Assembly: GCF_023008165.1 (NCBI RefSeq)
Contig: NZ_JAKQZA010000008.1
Coordinates: 84,478-148,477 of the forward strand
Length of the DNA stretch: 64,000 bases
Reading direction: 5' to 3'
Origin: Kordiimonas laminariae
Lineage (GTDB): Bacteria; Pseudomonadota; Alphaproteobacteria; Sphingomonadales; Kordiimonadaceae
The first letter of the stretch is position 1, and each line of letters begins with the position of its first letter. The position numbers and the translations under genes are program-made. Below are positions 42,215 through 50,116 of this stretch, one piece after another. The notes below the pieces were generated by a model, which was not told the origin of the DNA, searched no databases, and worked only from the letters and a program-made list of their open reading frames with translations.

Positions 42215-43959
42215 GATGCCAACTCTTGTGTTTGGTTCTGAGGTTGGGAGCTGAAAGGGCGGTCCCGAAGCATAAAAAAATCCTCCGGTTTTTCGATGAT
42301 CAGCTGCGTGTCTGACGCCATTAACATGAACTGATCAAAACCACAGGCTGAGATACGGTTACTGAAGTAGAGAATAGAAGCCCCCGTGTTCGCTTTTATA
42401 GCTGTAAGCGTGCGTTCAAGCACTGGTGCAGGTAGCGCATCAAACAACTGAGTAAGAACAAGCACTTGCGGTTCAGCAATCAGGGCAGCCGCCAATTTAA
42501 GCTTCAACACTTCTACAAGCGAAAGCGGCGCTCCCGTAAGTGAAAGCTGGGTATCCATACCATCAGAAAGGGATTGGATGGTGCTTTCAAGCCCTACTAT
42601 TTTAATGGCCTCAAGTGGCTGTATAGTTTGCCCTTCATACTCAGCAGCTTTCAGGAAGTTTCTGATGGTACCAGGGATGAGAGTTGGTCGATCAAGGATC
42701 GTAATAAGTTGGCGTAGTTCATGCACTTCAATATCCAGCACATCCGTGCCAGTGAAGCTTACAATCCCGTGGTGGGGACGTTCATGGTGCTTCAGAAAAT
42801 CTGTAAAAAGGCGCTGAACGGCAGCATTGGGAGCAGCACAGAAAATTGAAGCACCGGCTTTGATCTCCAGATTAAAGGTTACATGCTCATGCCGGGCAAA
42901 ACCGCTGGCTTGTGCGAAGATCAGGTCTTTTGCGCCTTTGCGCGGAGTAAGCGTGCCAGCTGGAACCTCCTGCGGCACATCAAAAAAATGTGCCAGTTCT
43001 TCCGTTGCAGCTGTAAGATCATAAAAACTCGCAAGATAGTCACCCAGTTGGGAAATACCGTAAAATACTGCTGAAAGAATAAGCTCAGCTGCCACAAGCT
43101 GGCCGAGGGAAAGCTCACCATTAATCACCAGCCAGCCGCCAATACCAAGAAGCAGAGCGCTGGCCAGCGCATAAATCACCAGAAACGCCAGCGCCTGTGA
43201 AAAGGTATATTTAAAATGATGCTTGGTACTATTGATATAATCAGCCGTTTTCTTATCGCTCTGCTCAAGCGCACGTTCGATATGCTTGCGGGATTTATAA
43301 TAGCCGTTAGATGCACCAAGGCTTTCAATCCAGCCTGCCACATTATGCTTGGTGTGGGAAAGCGCTACTGCACTCAGCATCGCACGATTACCCCAAACAC
43401 CCCATACCGCCCAAATAAGCAGCACAAGCCCGATATTAAATCCCAGAAACAACGGGTGATAAAGGGATACAATCGTAAACCCTACAAGAGCTTGCAGGAT
43501 AATGGTGAAACCACCAATCAATAGATAAGGCACTGCCTTCTGCACCGTTACGATATCGAAATACCGATTAAAAAGCGTGTTTTTGCCTGCATCTGTAAAA
43601 AATGGGTTCTGGGCATATAAGGTTTTAAGGGTAATTTCTGCCACAAGGCGTGCATAAAACCGTCTGCCAAATAGCTCCATCAAGTGAATCCTGAGCGCAT
43701 TCAACAACCCTGAAACCATCAAGAGCACAAACAGCGTGACTGAAAGCCCAATAAGCGGGGTTTTAAGGCCCGTGTTCGCAACGGTGTTGATCAACATCTG
43801 TACTGAAATCGGCACCGCCAACGTAAGCAGGCTGATACCGATACCGTAGATGATGGCAAGCCAATAGAACTGCTTTTCGTCCCGCAGCAAACTGCGGATA
43901 AAATGCCATAAATCAGAAACCGGCTTCTGCGGAGAAGCTGCGGATGATGGGTTTTGCAT
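42211..43959 (-). CDS. ABC exporter-like protein with degenerate ATPase domain
   Basis: 582 residues. Six-TM ABC exporter domain (about 30-330) followed by an ABC-type NBD-like domain whose catalytic motifs have all decayed. Walker A (about 371-382) reads FCAAPNAAVQRL with no Gly-Lys-Ser/Thr; the LSGGQ position has TGAPLSL; Walker B has VLVLTQLFD, with D and E replaced by T and Q; the H-loop has FSNRIS with N for H (about 534). D-loop and Q-loop context remain recognisable, so the fold is kept. No frameshift or stop, so it is a maintained pseudo-ATPase rather than a pseudogene. Partners HlyD and TolC follow. Confidence 0.88.
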   Translation of the reverse strand: MQNPSSAASPQKPVSDLWHFIRSLLRDEKQFYWLAIIYGIGISLLTLAVPISVQMLINTVANTGLKTPLIGLSVTLFVLLMVSGLLNALRIHLMELFGRRFYARLVAEITLKTLYAQNPFFTDAGKNTLFNRYFDIVTVQKAVPYLLIGGFTIILQALVGFTIVSLYHPLFLGFNIGLVLLIWAVWGVWGNRAMLSAVALSHTKHNVAGWIESLGASNGYYKSRKHIERALEQSDKKTADYINSTKHHFKYTFSQALAFLVIYALASALLLGIGGWLVINGELSLGQLVAAELILSAVFYGISQLGDYLASFYDLTAATEELAHFFDVPQEVPAGTLTPRKGAKDLIFAQASGFARHEHVTFNLEIKAGASIFCAAPNAAVQRLFTDFLKHHERPHHGIVSFTGTDVLDIEVHELRQLITILDRPTLIPGTIRNFLKAAEYEGQTIQPLEAIKIVGLESTIQSLSDGMDTQLSLTGAPLSLVEVLKLKLAAALIAEPQVLVLTQLFDALPAPVLERTLTAIKANTGASILYFSNRISACGFDQFMLMASDTQLIIEKPEDFFMLRDRPFSSQPQNQTQELAS

Positions 43960-43965
43960 GGAAAT

Positions 43966-44029
43966 TACCTAAAAAATGCCCTGCGCGTACTGAGGTAGGG
44001 GGTATGGTATGAAGTAGCACGCGCAGGGC
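43966..44029 (-). terminator. Terminator/attenuator between small ORF and ABC gene
   Basis: Perfect 11-bp stem, GCCCTGCGCGT (43978-43988) and ACGCGCAGGGC (44019-44029), 30-base loop, with ATTTTTTAGG after it on the minus strand. It lies 9 bases after the small-ORF stop and ends about 10 bases before the ABC start, so most transcription would stop here and only readthrough reach the exporter genes. Confidence 0.82.
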
Positions 44030-44037
44030 TGGGGGAA

Positions 44038-44247
44038 CTAAGAACAAAGAGCAAGAGAATATGAGACTTCAAGGGCTTTAATTCGAGCCTGTAATCTCCG
44101 GCGGGTTGCTTCAAGCGCCGATTTGTTCTCAGTGCCCGAAATGCCGCCTACGCCAGCATAAGCAAGCTTAGAGCACACAACAGAAAGCCGCGCCTTCATA
44201 GACAATAAAACAAGTTTATTTTGATCTTTTGTCGCTTTACTTTTCAT
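44038..44247 (-). CDS. Small protein ahead of exporter operon, 69 aa
   Basis: Unrecognised. ATG at 44247 with AGAAAGAGA ahead is preferred over a start at 44295. The protein is basic and helix-forming (ATRRRLQARIKALEVSYSLA), has two cysteines, a glycine-rich turn (AGVGGISG) and ends LCS. It has no Sec signal. Position before an attenuator and a TolC/HlyD/ABC set is what one sees for exported peptides or their regulators, but no leader motif can be proved. Shares a divergent control region with LysR. Confidence 0.55.
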   Translation of the reverse strand: MKSKATKDQNKLVLLSMKARLSVVCSKLAYAGVGGISGTENKSALEATRRRLQARIKALEVSYSLALCS

Positions 44248-44326
44248 TGTGTTTCTCTTTCTTTCTCTGCCGATACGATTGAAATGGGAAACCAAGTTGA
44301 TTGTTCAACATAAATAAAATATGTTT

Positions 44327-44349
44327 TTTGATATAAAAAAACTATCAAA
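44327..44349. promoter_or_regulatory. LysR-type operator
   Basis: TTTGATA (44327-44333) and TATCAAA (44343-44349), perfect 7-base inverted repeat with a 9-base A-rich spacer; contains a T-N11-A core as in LysR sites. Located 15 bases before the LysR start and about 80 bases before the small ORF. A second weaker repeat AACATA/TATGTT (44307-44325) lies alongside. Confidence 0.6.
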
Positions 44350-44363
44350 AGAAAGCAGCCCTG

Positions 44364-45269
44364 ATGAATGCTATCACCCTGAAGCAGATGCAATATCTCG
44401 CGGCACTGGATGAAACCCGTAATTACAGAAAAGCAGCAGCTCTTTGCGGTATCAGCCAGCCTTCACTCAGCGTTCAACTCCAGAACTTGGAAACCGCTCT
44501 TGATGTAAGATTAGTAGAACGGAGCCGTAGTGGCGTGTTCTTCACCCCAGTGGGGCGGGAAGTGCTGGAGCGAGCAAAAGATATCCTGCTTCGTGTACAG
44601 GGATTACGGGATGTAGCAGAAGCTGGTAAACATGCGCTTGCAGGGACCATCAGGCTTGGCACAAAATCAACACTAGGCCCCTATATCCTACCAAAGGTCG
44701 TGCAGCGACTTCACAAAGATTACCCTGATCTAAAGCTTTATATTCGTGAAGTTGATCCCAGAGAAATGGAACGCGAACTGGCGGAAGGGGAGCATGATAT
44801 TATTCTCGCTCAACTACCCATTCAGCATGAACAACTGGCCACCACAGAGCTATACCGTGAACATCTCCTTCTTGCACACGCACGGGATCACAGGTTCGCC
44901 AGCCAGAAAGAAGTGAGCCCGGCAGACCTGAAGGACGAGCTCGTACTCTCCCTAGATCAGCGCTATCATATGCACGAGCAGATCCGCTATCTATGTGATG
45001 ATTTTGAAGCAGTTGTTTCTGGTGACTATCTTGGCACCAGCCTTGACGCGCTGAGACAAATGGTAGGGATGGGGATGGGAGTAACTTTCTTACCCGAGCT
45101 TTACGCCAAATCAGAAATCTCAGCGAACAGTGAAGTGATGGTAAGACCATTAAAGAACAAGCATATCTACCGCACCATTGGGCTTGTTTCCCGTAAAGAT
45201 GTAGGCAAAGCCGATGCATACACCCGCATCGCTGATGTGATCAAAAACGTGGTGAAAGAAATACAGTAA
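44364..45269 (+). CDS. LysR-family regulator, OxyR/CysB-like subgroup
   Basis: 301 residues. HTH (LAALDETRNYRKAAALCGIS, QPSLSVQLQNLETALDVRL) and an OxyR-like effector domain. Aligned with E. coli OxyR, the peroxidatic cysteine position holds His while the resolving Cys remains (IRYLCDDFE), so peroxide sensing by disulfide is unlikely. Divergent from the small ORF/exporter operon, which it probably regulates. The stop is 2 bases from the first gene of the mobile region. Confidence 0.93.
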   Translation: MNAITLKQMQYLAALDETRNYRKAAALCGISQPSLSVQLQNLETALDVRLVERSRSGVFFTPVGREVLERAKDILLRVQGLRDVAEAGKHALAGTIRLGTKSTLGPYILPKVVQRLHKDYPDLKLYIREVDPREMERELAEGEHDIILAQLPIQHEQLATTELYREHLLLAHARDHRFASQKEVSPADLKDELVLSLDQRYHMHEQIRYLCDDFEAVVSGDYLGTSLDALRQMVGMGMGVTFLPELYAKSEISANSEVMVRPLKNKHIYRTIGLVSRKDVGKADAYTRIADVIKNVVKEIQ

Positions 45270-45271
45270 GA

Positions 45272-45430
45272 ATGGCGCGCGGGCCTTTTCATATTTCGAA
45301 ACGATATTCACCTGAAGAACTGCGCGATTTATTCAATGCCCTATCAGACTGGGAAGACATTCTCAAATACATTGATTGGGATGCTTTAGAAGATCCCTCC
45401 CCTCAAAAACCGAAGGGGCCACGACCATGA
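45272..45430 (+). CDS. Small ORF ahead of mobC, 52 aa
   Basis: Begins MARGPFHISKRYSPEELRDL and ends with a proline/lysine tail. The start is 2 bases after the LysR stop; the stop overlaps the mobC start (ATGA), so it is translationally coupled with mobC and belongs to the mobilization genes. Soluble, acidic middle. Function unknown. Ribosome site weak (AGTAAG). Confidence 0.6.
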   Translation: MARGPFHISKRYSPEELRDLFNALSDWEDILKYIDWDALEDPSPQKPKGPRP

Positions 45431-45780
45431 TTGTGGTTTCTAAAGCAAAACGCTCCGCTCCACTTTCCATACGCTTGAATGATGCTGAACGGGATGACCT
45501 GTTACGCCGTGCAAATGGTGAAGCGTTATCAAGCTATGTGAAGCGCTGTGTGTTTGGTAAGCGATCATTCTCTGGACGCATGTCACAGGAGCAAGTTGCT
45601 CTTCTGTTAGCAAAACTTGCTTCCTGTGGCCTTGCAGGTTCACTGAATGATTTATCTGAAGCTGCACAGCTTGGAGTACTCCCTGTAACATCTGATACCG
45701 AGCAAGCTTTAAGACAAGCTTGTGCTGATGTTGCAGATATGCGCCTCATGCTCTTACAGGGCTTGGGAAAGCGCTTATGA
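45427..45780 (+). CDS. mobC: MobC-like relaxosome accessory protein
   Basis: 117 residues from ATG 45427. Ribbon-helix-helix-like N-terminus (APLSIRLNDAERDDLLRRAN, LSSYVKRCVFG) and helical C-terminus (VALLLAKLASCGLAGSLNDL). Helps the relaxase open oriT. Overlaps the relaxase gene by 4 bases. Confidence 0.85.
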   Translation: MIVVSKAKRSAPLSIRLNDAERDDLLRRANGEALSSYVKRCVFGKRSFSGRMSQEQVALLLAKLASCGLAGSLNDLSEAAQLGVLPVTSDTEQALRQACADVADMRLMLLQGLGKRL

Positions 45781-47045
45781 TCTTAAAGGCTAGTCAGAGG
45801 GGTGGCGGGCGCGAGCTTGCCACCCATTTGATGAAAGAAGAAAACGAACATATTGAACTTCATGAAATGCGAGGCTTTATTGCTAATGACTTGCAAGGGG
45901 CATTTGATGAAGCACATGCCATATCCAAAGCCACCAAATGTAAGCAGTATCTGTTCTCTCTGTCTCTGAACCCACCCGCACATGAGCAGGTGGCAACACC
46001 TGCCTTTATCCGTGCTGCTGATAAAGTAGAAAAACATCTTGGTTTGGAAAACCAACCACGCGCTATTGTCTTTCATGAAAAAGAAGGCCGACGACATGCC
46101 CATGTAGTTTGGTCACGTATCGGTATTGAAGATGACAAGCTTAAGGCTGTTAATCTCCCCTTCTATAAACGCCGTCTGACAGAACTATCAAAAGAACTGT
46201 ATCTGGAACATGGCTGGAAGCTTCCTGATGGGCACAGAGACCCAAGCTTACGTGATCCAACCAACTTTGGCCTTGTAGAGTGGCAACAGGCATTGCGGGC
46301 AGGTCGTGACCCACGAGAGATTAAACAGGTATTCCAATCTGCGTGGCAACATTCAGATAGTGCCAAGGCACTCAATGCTGCCTTATCAGAGCATGGCTTC
46401 ATGCTAGCCAGAGGTGACAGACGCGGCTTCGTAGCCGTTGACTATCGTGGAGAAGTATATTCATTAACCAGATATGCTGGCGTAAAAACCAAAGAAGTTA
46501 AACAGCGTTTAGGTGATCCTGAAAAACTACCCTCAGTGGATGAAACCAAAGCCACATTCAAGAAGCGCATAACGCCAAACCTGAATAAGCTGATCAAGCA
46601 GCAAAAGCAAAACCACCGCGCTCAGAAAAGCATCCTTCAGGAAAAAGTATTCACTCTTGCTAAGCAACAGAAACTGACAAGACAAGCATTAGGTAAGCGC
46701 CAACAAAAAGAGCGGGAACTGTTCCAACATCACAACGCGGCCCAAACAAGAAGAGGCCTAGCTGGTGTATGGGATTTCTTGTCTGGAAAGACTGTTCAGC
46801 ACAAAAAAGAAGCTCAATTCAAGGAATGGCAGCTAACTAAAGAACATCAGCTGGAAAAGGATAGCATTATCTTCAGTCAGCTTGAAGAAAGGCAGAAACT
46901 CTTGAAAGAGAATAGACGGGTGAACCTGAAGCAAAAAGAAGAGAAAAAACGATTGCACCTAGCTGTAACAAAAGTCATGGATTCAAAGGATAAAACCATG
47001 TCGAGACATCAAAAAAACTTATCCGAAAAACTTCATATCAAGTAA
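45777..47045 (+). CDS. MobA/VirD2-type relaxase
   Basis: 422 residues. Relaxase domain at about 1-190: catalytic region start MILKASQRGGGRELATHLMK, with the HUH metal-binding motif in HEKEGRRHAHVVWSRI. Long basic coiled C-terminus (HLAVTKVMDSKDKT). Nicks oriT and pilots the strand. Forms a mobilization module with mobC; no mating-pair genes are seen, so it would need a helper conjugation system. Confidence 0.9.
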   Translation: MILKASQRGGGRELATHLMKEENEHIELHEMRGFIANDLQGAFDEAHAISKATKCKQYLFSLSLNPPAHEQVATPAFIRAADKVEKHLGLENQPRAIVFHEKEGRRHAHVVWSRIGIEDDKLKAVNLPFYKRRLTELSKELYLEHGWKLPDGHRDPSLRDPTNFGLVEWQQALRAGRDPREIKQVFQSAWQHSDSAKALNAALSEHGFMLARGDRRGFVAVDYRGEVYSLTRYAGVKTKEVKQRLGDPEKLPSVDETKATFKKRITPNLNKLIKQQKQNHRAQKSILQEKVFTLAKQQKLTRQALGKRQQKERELFQHHNAAQTRRGLAGVWDFLSGKTVQHKKEAQFKEWQLTKEHQLEKDSIIFSQLEERQKLLKENRRVNLKQKEEKKRLHLAVTKVMDSKDKTMSRHQKNLSEKLHIK

Positions 47046-47059
47046 CAATCAAATTTAAA

Positions 47060-48091
47060 TCAAAGGTTTTTAATTTCTTTCTCAATAGATTTGTATTTAT
47101 CCTTTATTTCGTCACCAAAATAAAAATCCAAGAGTTCCTTTTTCGTTAAAGTGCCCGTTGACAAAAACTGTTGTAAAAATTTCTGGTTAAACTCGGCTAG
47201 CAGCAAACTTTTTTCTAATTGCGCCAGTATTTTTTGGTTATTCTGGATATTGTTCATTACTAGTTTTTTTACAGAACATAAATCATCAATATCTTTGATA
47301 ATCCTGTTAACAATGACAGTAAGTAAATCCTTATCCAACTCCACAGGTTGAGCTTTAATAGCTATATCTCTCGAGAGCATATATGCAATTGCAAGGTTCG
47401 TATAATCGCCTTTTTGAGAATCAACAATGGCGACAAAACCGATTGAAGGAATATACCTAACATTTTCAATATAACTGGAAATACTATTATCAACTCCAGA
47501 TGCATCTAGAACAATAATACTAACCTGCCCTTCACGGTTTGCTTGAGCCTCTATTAATTGACTCCAAGCTGTATCGGCCTTGTTAGTGAAGACATCTTTA
47601 GATTTAATATCGCCGAGACGGATACTCTTATCAAATTTACATTCAATTATAATTTTTGTTTGTTCATTTCCGTCTAAATAACTAACGATATCTCCAGTTT
47701 TATTTTTCGGAATTATCCCTTCCGAATTTCCTGTAAGAACTATCTCATCTGAAAGCTTATTATCTTTACAATAAGCTTTCAGATATTGTGATATTTCTTC
47801 TTCGGCCTCTATTCCTTTAACAGCGGATTTAAAGAAAACTTCCTGCTTCAGATCAAACAGTATCTTTAAACTCTCAAGTTCTGTCCCTAATTCATTAGAG
47901 GTTCGTGCGAAAAAAGCAGATATGCGGTCTTCTATTAAAGCAAGTACACCGATGTAAATGGCTTTCAGTAGCTTATCGTCTCGTTCAGCTGCAGGTAAAT
48001 TATTAAAGTACTCAAATACAATTGGGTGATCTAATTCAAAATCACTTATCTCAACTCTCTTTTTCTTCTGCGATAAAGAAACAATATTCAT
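47060..48091 (-). CDS. PD-(D/E)xK-like nuclease protein of the SIR2-HerA operon
   Basis: 343 residues. A PD-(D/E)xK-like core can be read: D134 (TGDIVSYL), E150 and K152 (IIIECKFD), with a following helix rich in Gln (WSQLIEAQAN). Flanking helices are long. Last gene of an operon with SIR2, HerA and KTSC genes, 5 bases after KTSC. DNA cleavage during defence is a reasonable guess; family not recognised by name. Confidence 0.72.
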   Translation of the reverse strand: MNIVSLSQKKKRVEISDFELDHPIVFEYFNNLPAAERDDKLLKAIYIGVLALIEDRISAFFARTSNELGTELESLKILFDLKQEVFFKSAVKGIEAEEEISQYLKAYCKDNKLSDEIVLTGNSEGIIPKNKTGDIVSYLDGNEQTKIIIECKFDKSIRLGDIKSKDVFTNKADTAWSQLIEAQANREGQVSIIVLDASGVDNSISSYIENVRYIPSIGFVAIVDSQKGDYTNLAIAYMLSRDIAIKAQPVELDKDLLTVIVNRIIKDIDDLCSVKKLVMNNIQNNQKILAQLEKSLLLAEFNQKFLQQFLSTGTLTKKELLDFYFGDEIKDKYKSIEKEIKNL

Positions 48092-48096
48092 TCCAT

Positions 48097-48306
48097 TTAA
48101 ATCCTAGCGTACTCGTAACTGCCTTTGATATTATGCGCTAAATAGCTACCATGTGACGCAGCAGACATTAACTCACGATAAACGTGCTCCGGAACATTAT
48201 AATATTGATACACACCGCCTTGCAAAAATTCCACCTCCAAGATCAAGCTATCACCATCATATCCAATAGAAGCTATATTACTTGAGTCAACAAACTCTCT
48301 ATCCAT
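48097..48306 (-). CDS. KTSC-domain protein
   Basis: 69 residues, essentially one KTSC domain (SSNIASIGYDGDSLILEVEF, QYYNVPEHVYRELMSAASHG). ATG 48306 with GGAG 7 bases ahead. Such domains occur with lysyl-tRNA synthetases, phage and defence genes; role unknown. Starts 1 base after the HerA stop, so cotranscribed. Confidence 0.85.
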   Translation of the reverse strand: MDREFVDSSNIASIGYDGDSLILEVEFLQGGVYQYYNVPEHVYRELMSAASHGSYLAHNIKGSYEYARI

Positions 48307-48307
48307 G

Positions 48308-50116
48308 TTATTTCTCCTTTTCTGGTTTATAATATGGGTCTTGATTACGCCATGCCAAAGCAAGGTCATCATAATCTTCTTCTTTAAAACTTTGAGACCA
48401 AAGCAAAGCAACTTTAGGGTCAATGCTATCCGGAAAACGTCCTGCTTTTGGTAATTTGAAACGGCACCTTAGAGGTAACTTAGCACTTTCTCCCGAAATT
48501 ATCGCTTCACCGGTTCTTAATACAGGCAAACTATCTACAATGCCCGATACACCATCTGACATTGCAGCTTTTACTCTGCTTCTATCTGCTTGGTTATTAA
48601 TCCTAAGCGCAAAAAGAGTCCCACATTGTGAAAGAATTGTTTCATCAATTTCTGAAGGGCGTTGACTGACCAGCATAGACCCCAAGCCAAACTTTCTTCC
48701 CTCTTTCGCAATTCTGCGAACCATATTCTTAGCAAAACCAGAATTTTCATTTGATAGATACCTATGAGCCTCTTCAAGAACCAAAAGTAAAGGCCTTTGC
48801 TTCATCCCTTCCTTCAGCTGTCTTCCCCAAAGAGCGGCTTCAAAGATAATATCCAGTAAAGACCCCAACAATTGATCTAATCGCGATGAAGGAATTCCCG
48901 ATAAATCCAAAATAGTCACCGGCTTGTCATGACCTATCCAACCTTCAAGTAATTTATCCAAATCAGCCTTAATTTCATTGTCTTTATCTGGTTCCCAATC
49001 ACCTGGCTTAAGCAGAAAAGAATATTGTTGATCTAGTAACCTTGAACGAAATGACTCTAACGGTTTCTTTAGTCGATGATCTCCACCTTTGAATGGTGCT
49101 GAACTTCCAGCTCCTGGAGGCTTAAATTGAGGAGGTAGAATTTTCTCGCTATCTCCCTCATCTGTATAAGCGGGGATTGTCTTTTTACTGTCCTCCCAGA
49201 CTACGGAGTCATCAAATTTAAGGTCGTACCACAACTTTTTTAACCTGAATGGTACTGGTGTTGTTGCTGTTACTCTATTTTGATCAATATTCTTAATAGA
49301 CGCTCGAGATTGATTAGCATCAATAAAATCAAACTTATCTTCAACAATCTTGTCGATTATTAAATTTTTACTTTGCTCATTCAAATTGCCGCAAAGGAAA
49401 TCAATCAAACTGTCCGGAGAGACACACCAATATGGAATGTATAAATTTTCTTCTCCATCTACCGGGTTAACTGAATATGTTTTAGCAATATCCCCAAGAG
49501 CGGAAGAATACTCTCCATGAATATCTATTAAGAGTACCCTAGACGATGGATATACGACTTCACCTTCATCGTTACATACAATGGATCGAAGCAAACTTGA
49601 AACACTAGTGGATTTTCCTGATCCTGTAGAACCTAATACAGCAGAATGTCGCGTTACTAATTTTTCAACATCAAGGCTAACGTTAATGCTGTCAGAACTC
49701 GACAGTTTCCCAACGACGACTTGCCCTTCATTTTTATTCCCGTAGATTAACTGGAGATCATCTTCTGTTACAATATGAGCGTCGTCGTTGATACTCGGAT
49801 ATTGACCTATACCTCTTTCAAATTCAGCACCAACAGCTTCACCAACTAGCTCAACCCTTATCCAACGCCTTTTGGTCGTTAAGGTTTTGTTTTCATCATC
49901 TACTGATGAGGTCTCACTCGTTTCAGAAATGATTCCATACAAACTATTATAACCTTGAGGTATCCTTACAAAACTACCAACCTGGCCAATTCTATGAGCT
50001 TTACCACCGATAATTAGTAAGCCAGATTCCAGTTGCGGTGCTAACTCTACGAGTATTGAAGAACCAGAAACGGAACTAACTGCACCTAGATAAGTTGGTT
50101 CTTGAGCCTTACTCAC
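48308..50116 (-). CDS. herA: HerA-like ATPase (DUF87)
   Basis: 602 residues. Walker A GSTGSGKSTSVSSLL, Walker B LLLVLEEAHRYL, and sensor region SQRPSEIDETILSQCGT; N-terminal HAS-barrel (SGSSILVELAPQLESGLLII). Hexameric DNA translocase. Start overlaps the SIR2 stop by 8 bases. SIR2+HerA pairs are known antiphage systems. Confidence 0.92.
   Translation of the reverse strand: MSKAQEPTYLGAVSSVSGSSILVELAPQLESGLLIIGGKAHRIGQVGSFVRIPQGYNSLYGIISETSETSSVDDENKTLTTKRRWIRVELVGEAVGAEFERGIGQYPSINDDAHIVTEDDLQLIYGNKNEGQVVVGKLSSSDSINVSLDVEKLVTRHSAVLGSTGSGKSTSVSSLLRSIVCNDEGEVVYPSSRVLLIDIHGEYSSALGDIAKTYSVNPVDGEENLYIPYWCVSPDSLIDFLCGNLNEQSKNLIIDKIVEDKFDFIDANQSRASIKNIDQNRVTATTPVPFRLKKLWYDLKFDDSVVWEDSKKTIPAYTDEGDSEKILPPQFKPPGAGSSAPFKGGDHRLKKPLESFRSRLLDQQYSFLLKPGDWEPDKDNEIKADLDKLLEGWIGHDKPVTILDLSGIPSSRLDQLLGSLLDIIFEAALWGRQLKEGMKQRPLLLVLEEAHRYLSNENSGFAKNMVRRIAKEGRKFGLGSMLVSQRPSEIDETILSQCGTLFALRINNQADRSRVKAAMSDGVSGIVDSLPVLRTGEAIISGESAKLPLRCRFKLPKAGRFPDSIDPKVALLWSQSFKEEDYDDLALAWRNQDPYYKPEKEK

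Noticed and set aside
42211..43959. ABC gene as a pseudogene
   Set aside because: Frame is intact over 582 codons with coupled neighbours; only catalytic motifs are changed.
44038..44247. Double-glycine leader bacteriocin
   Set aside because: GxGG occurs, but the upstream ELxxIxGG pattern is missing and the exporter has no peptidase C39 domain, so this is not claimed.
45240..45300. tRNA or att core at the left edge of the mobile region
   Set aside because: No tRNA-like cloverleaf and no repeat of this sequence was found elsewhere in the window.
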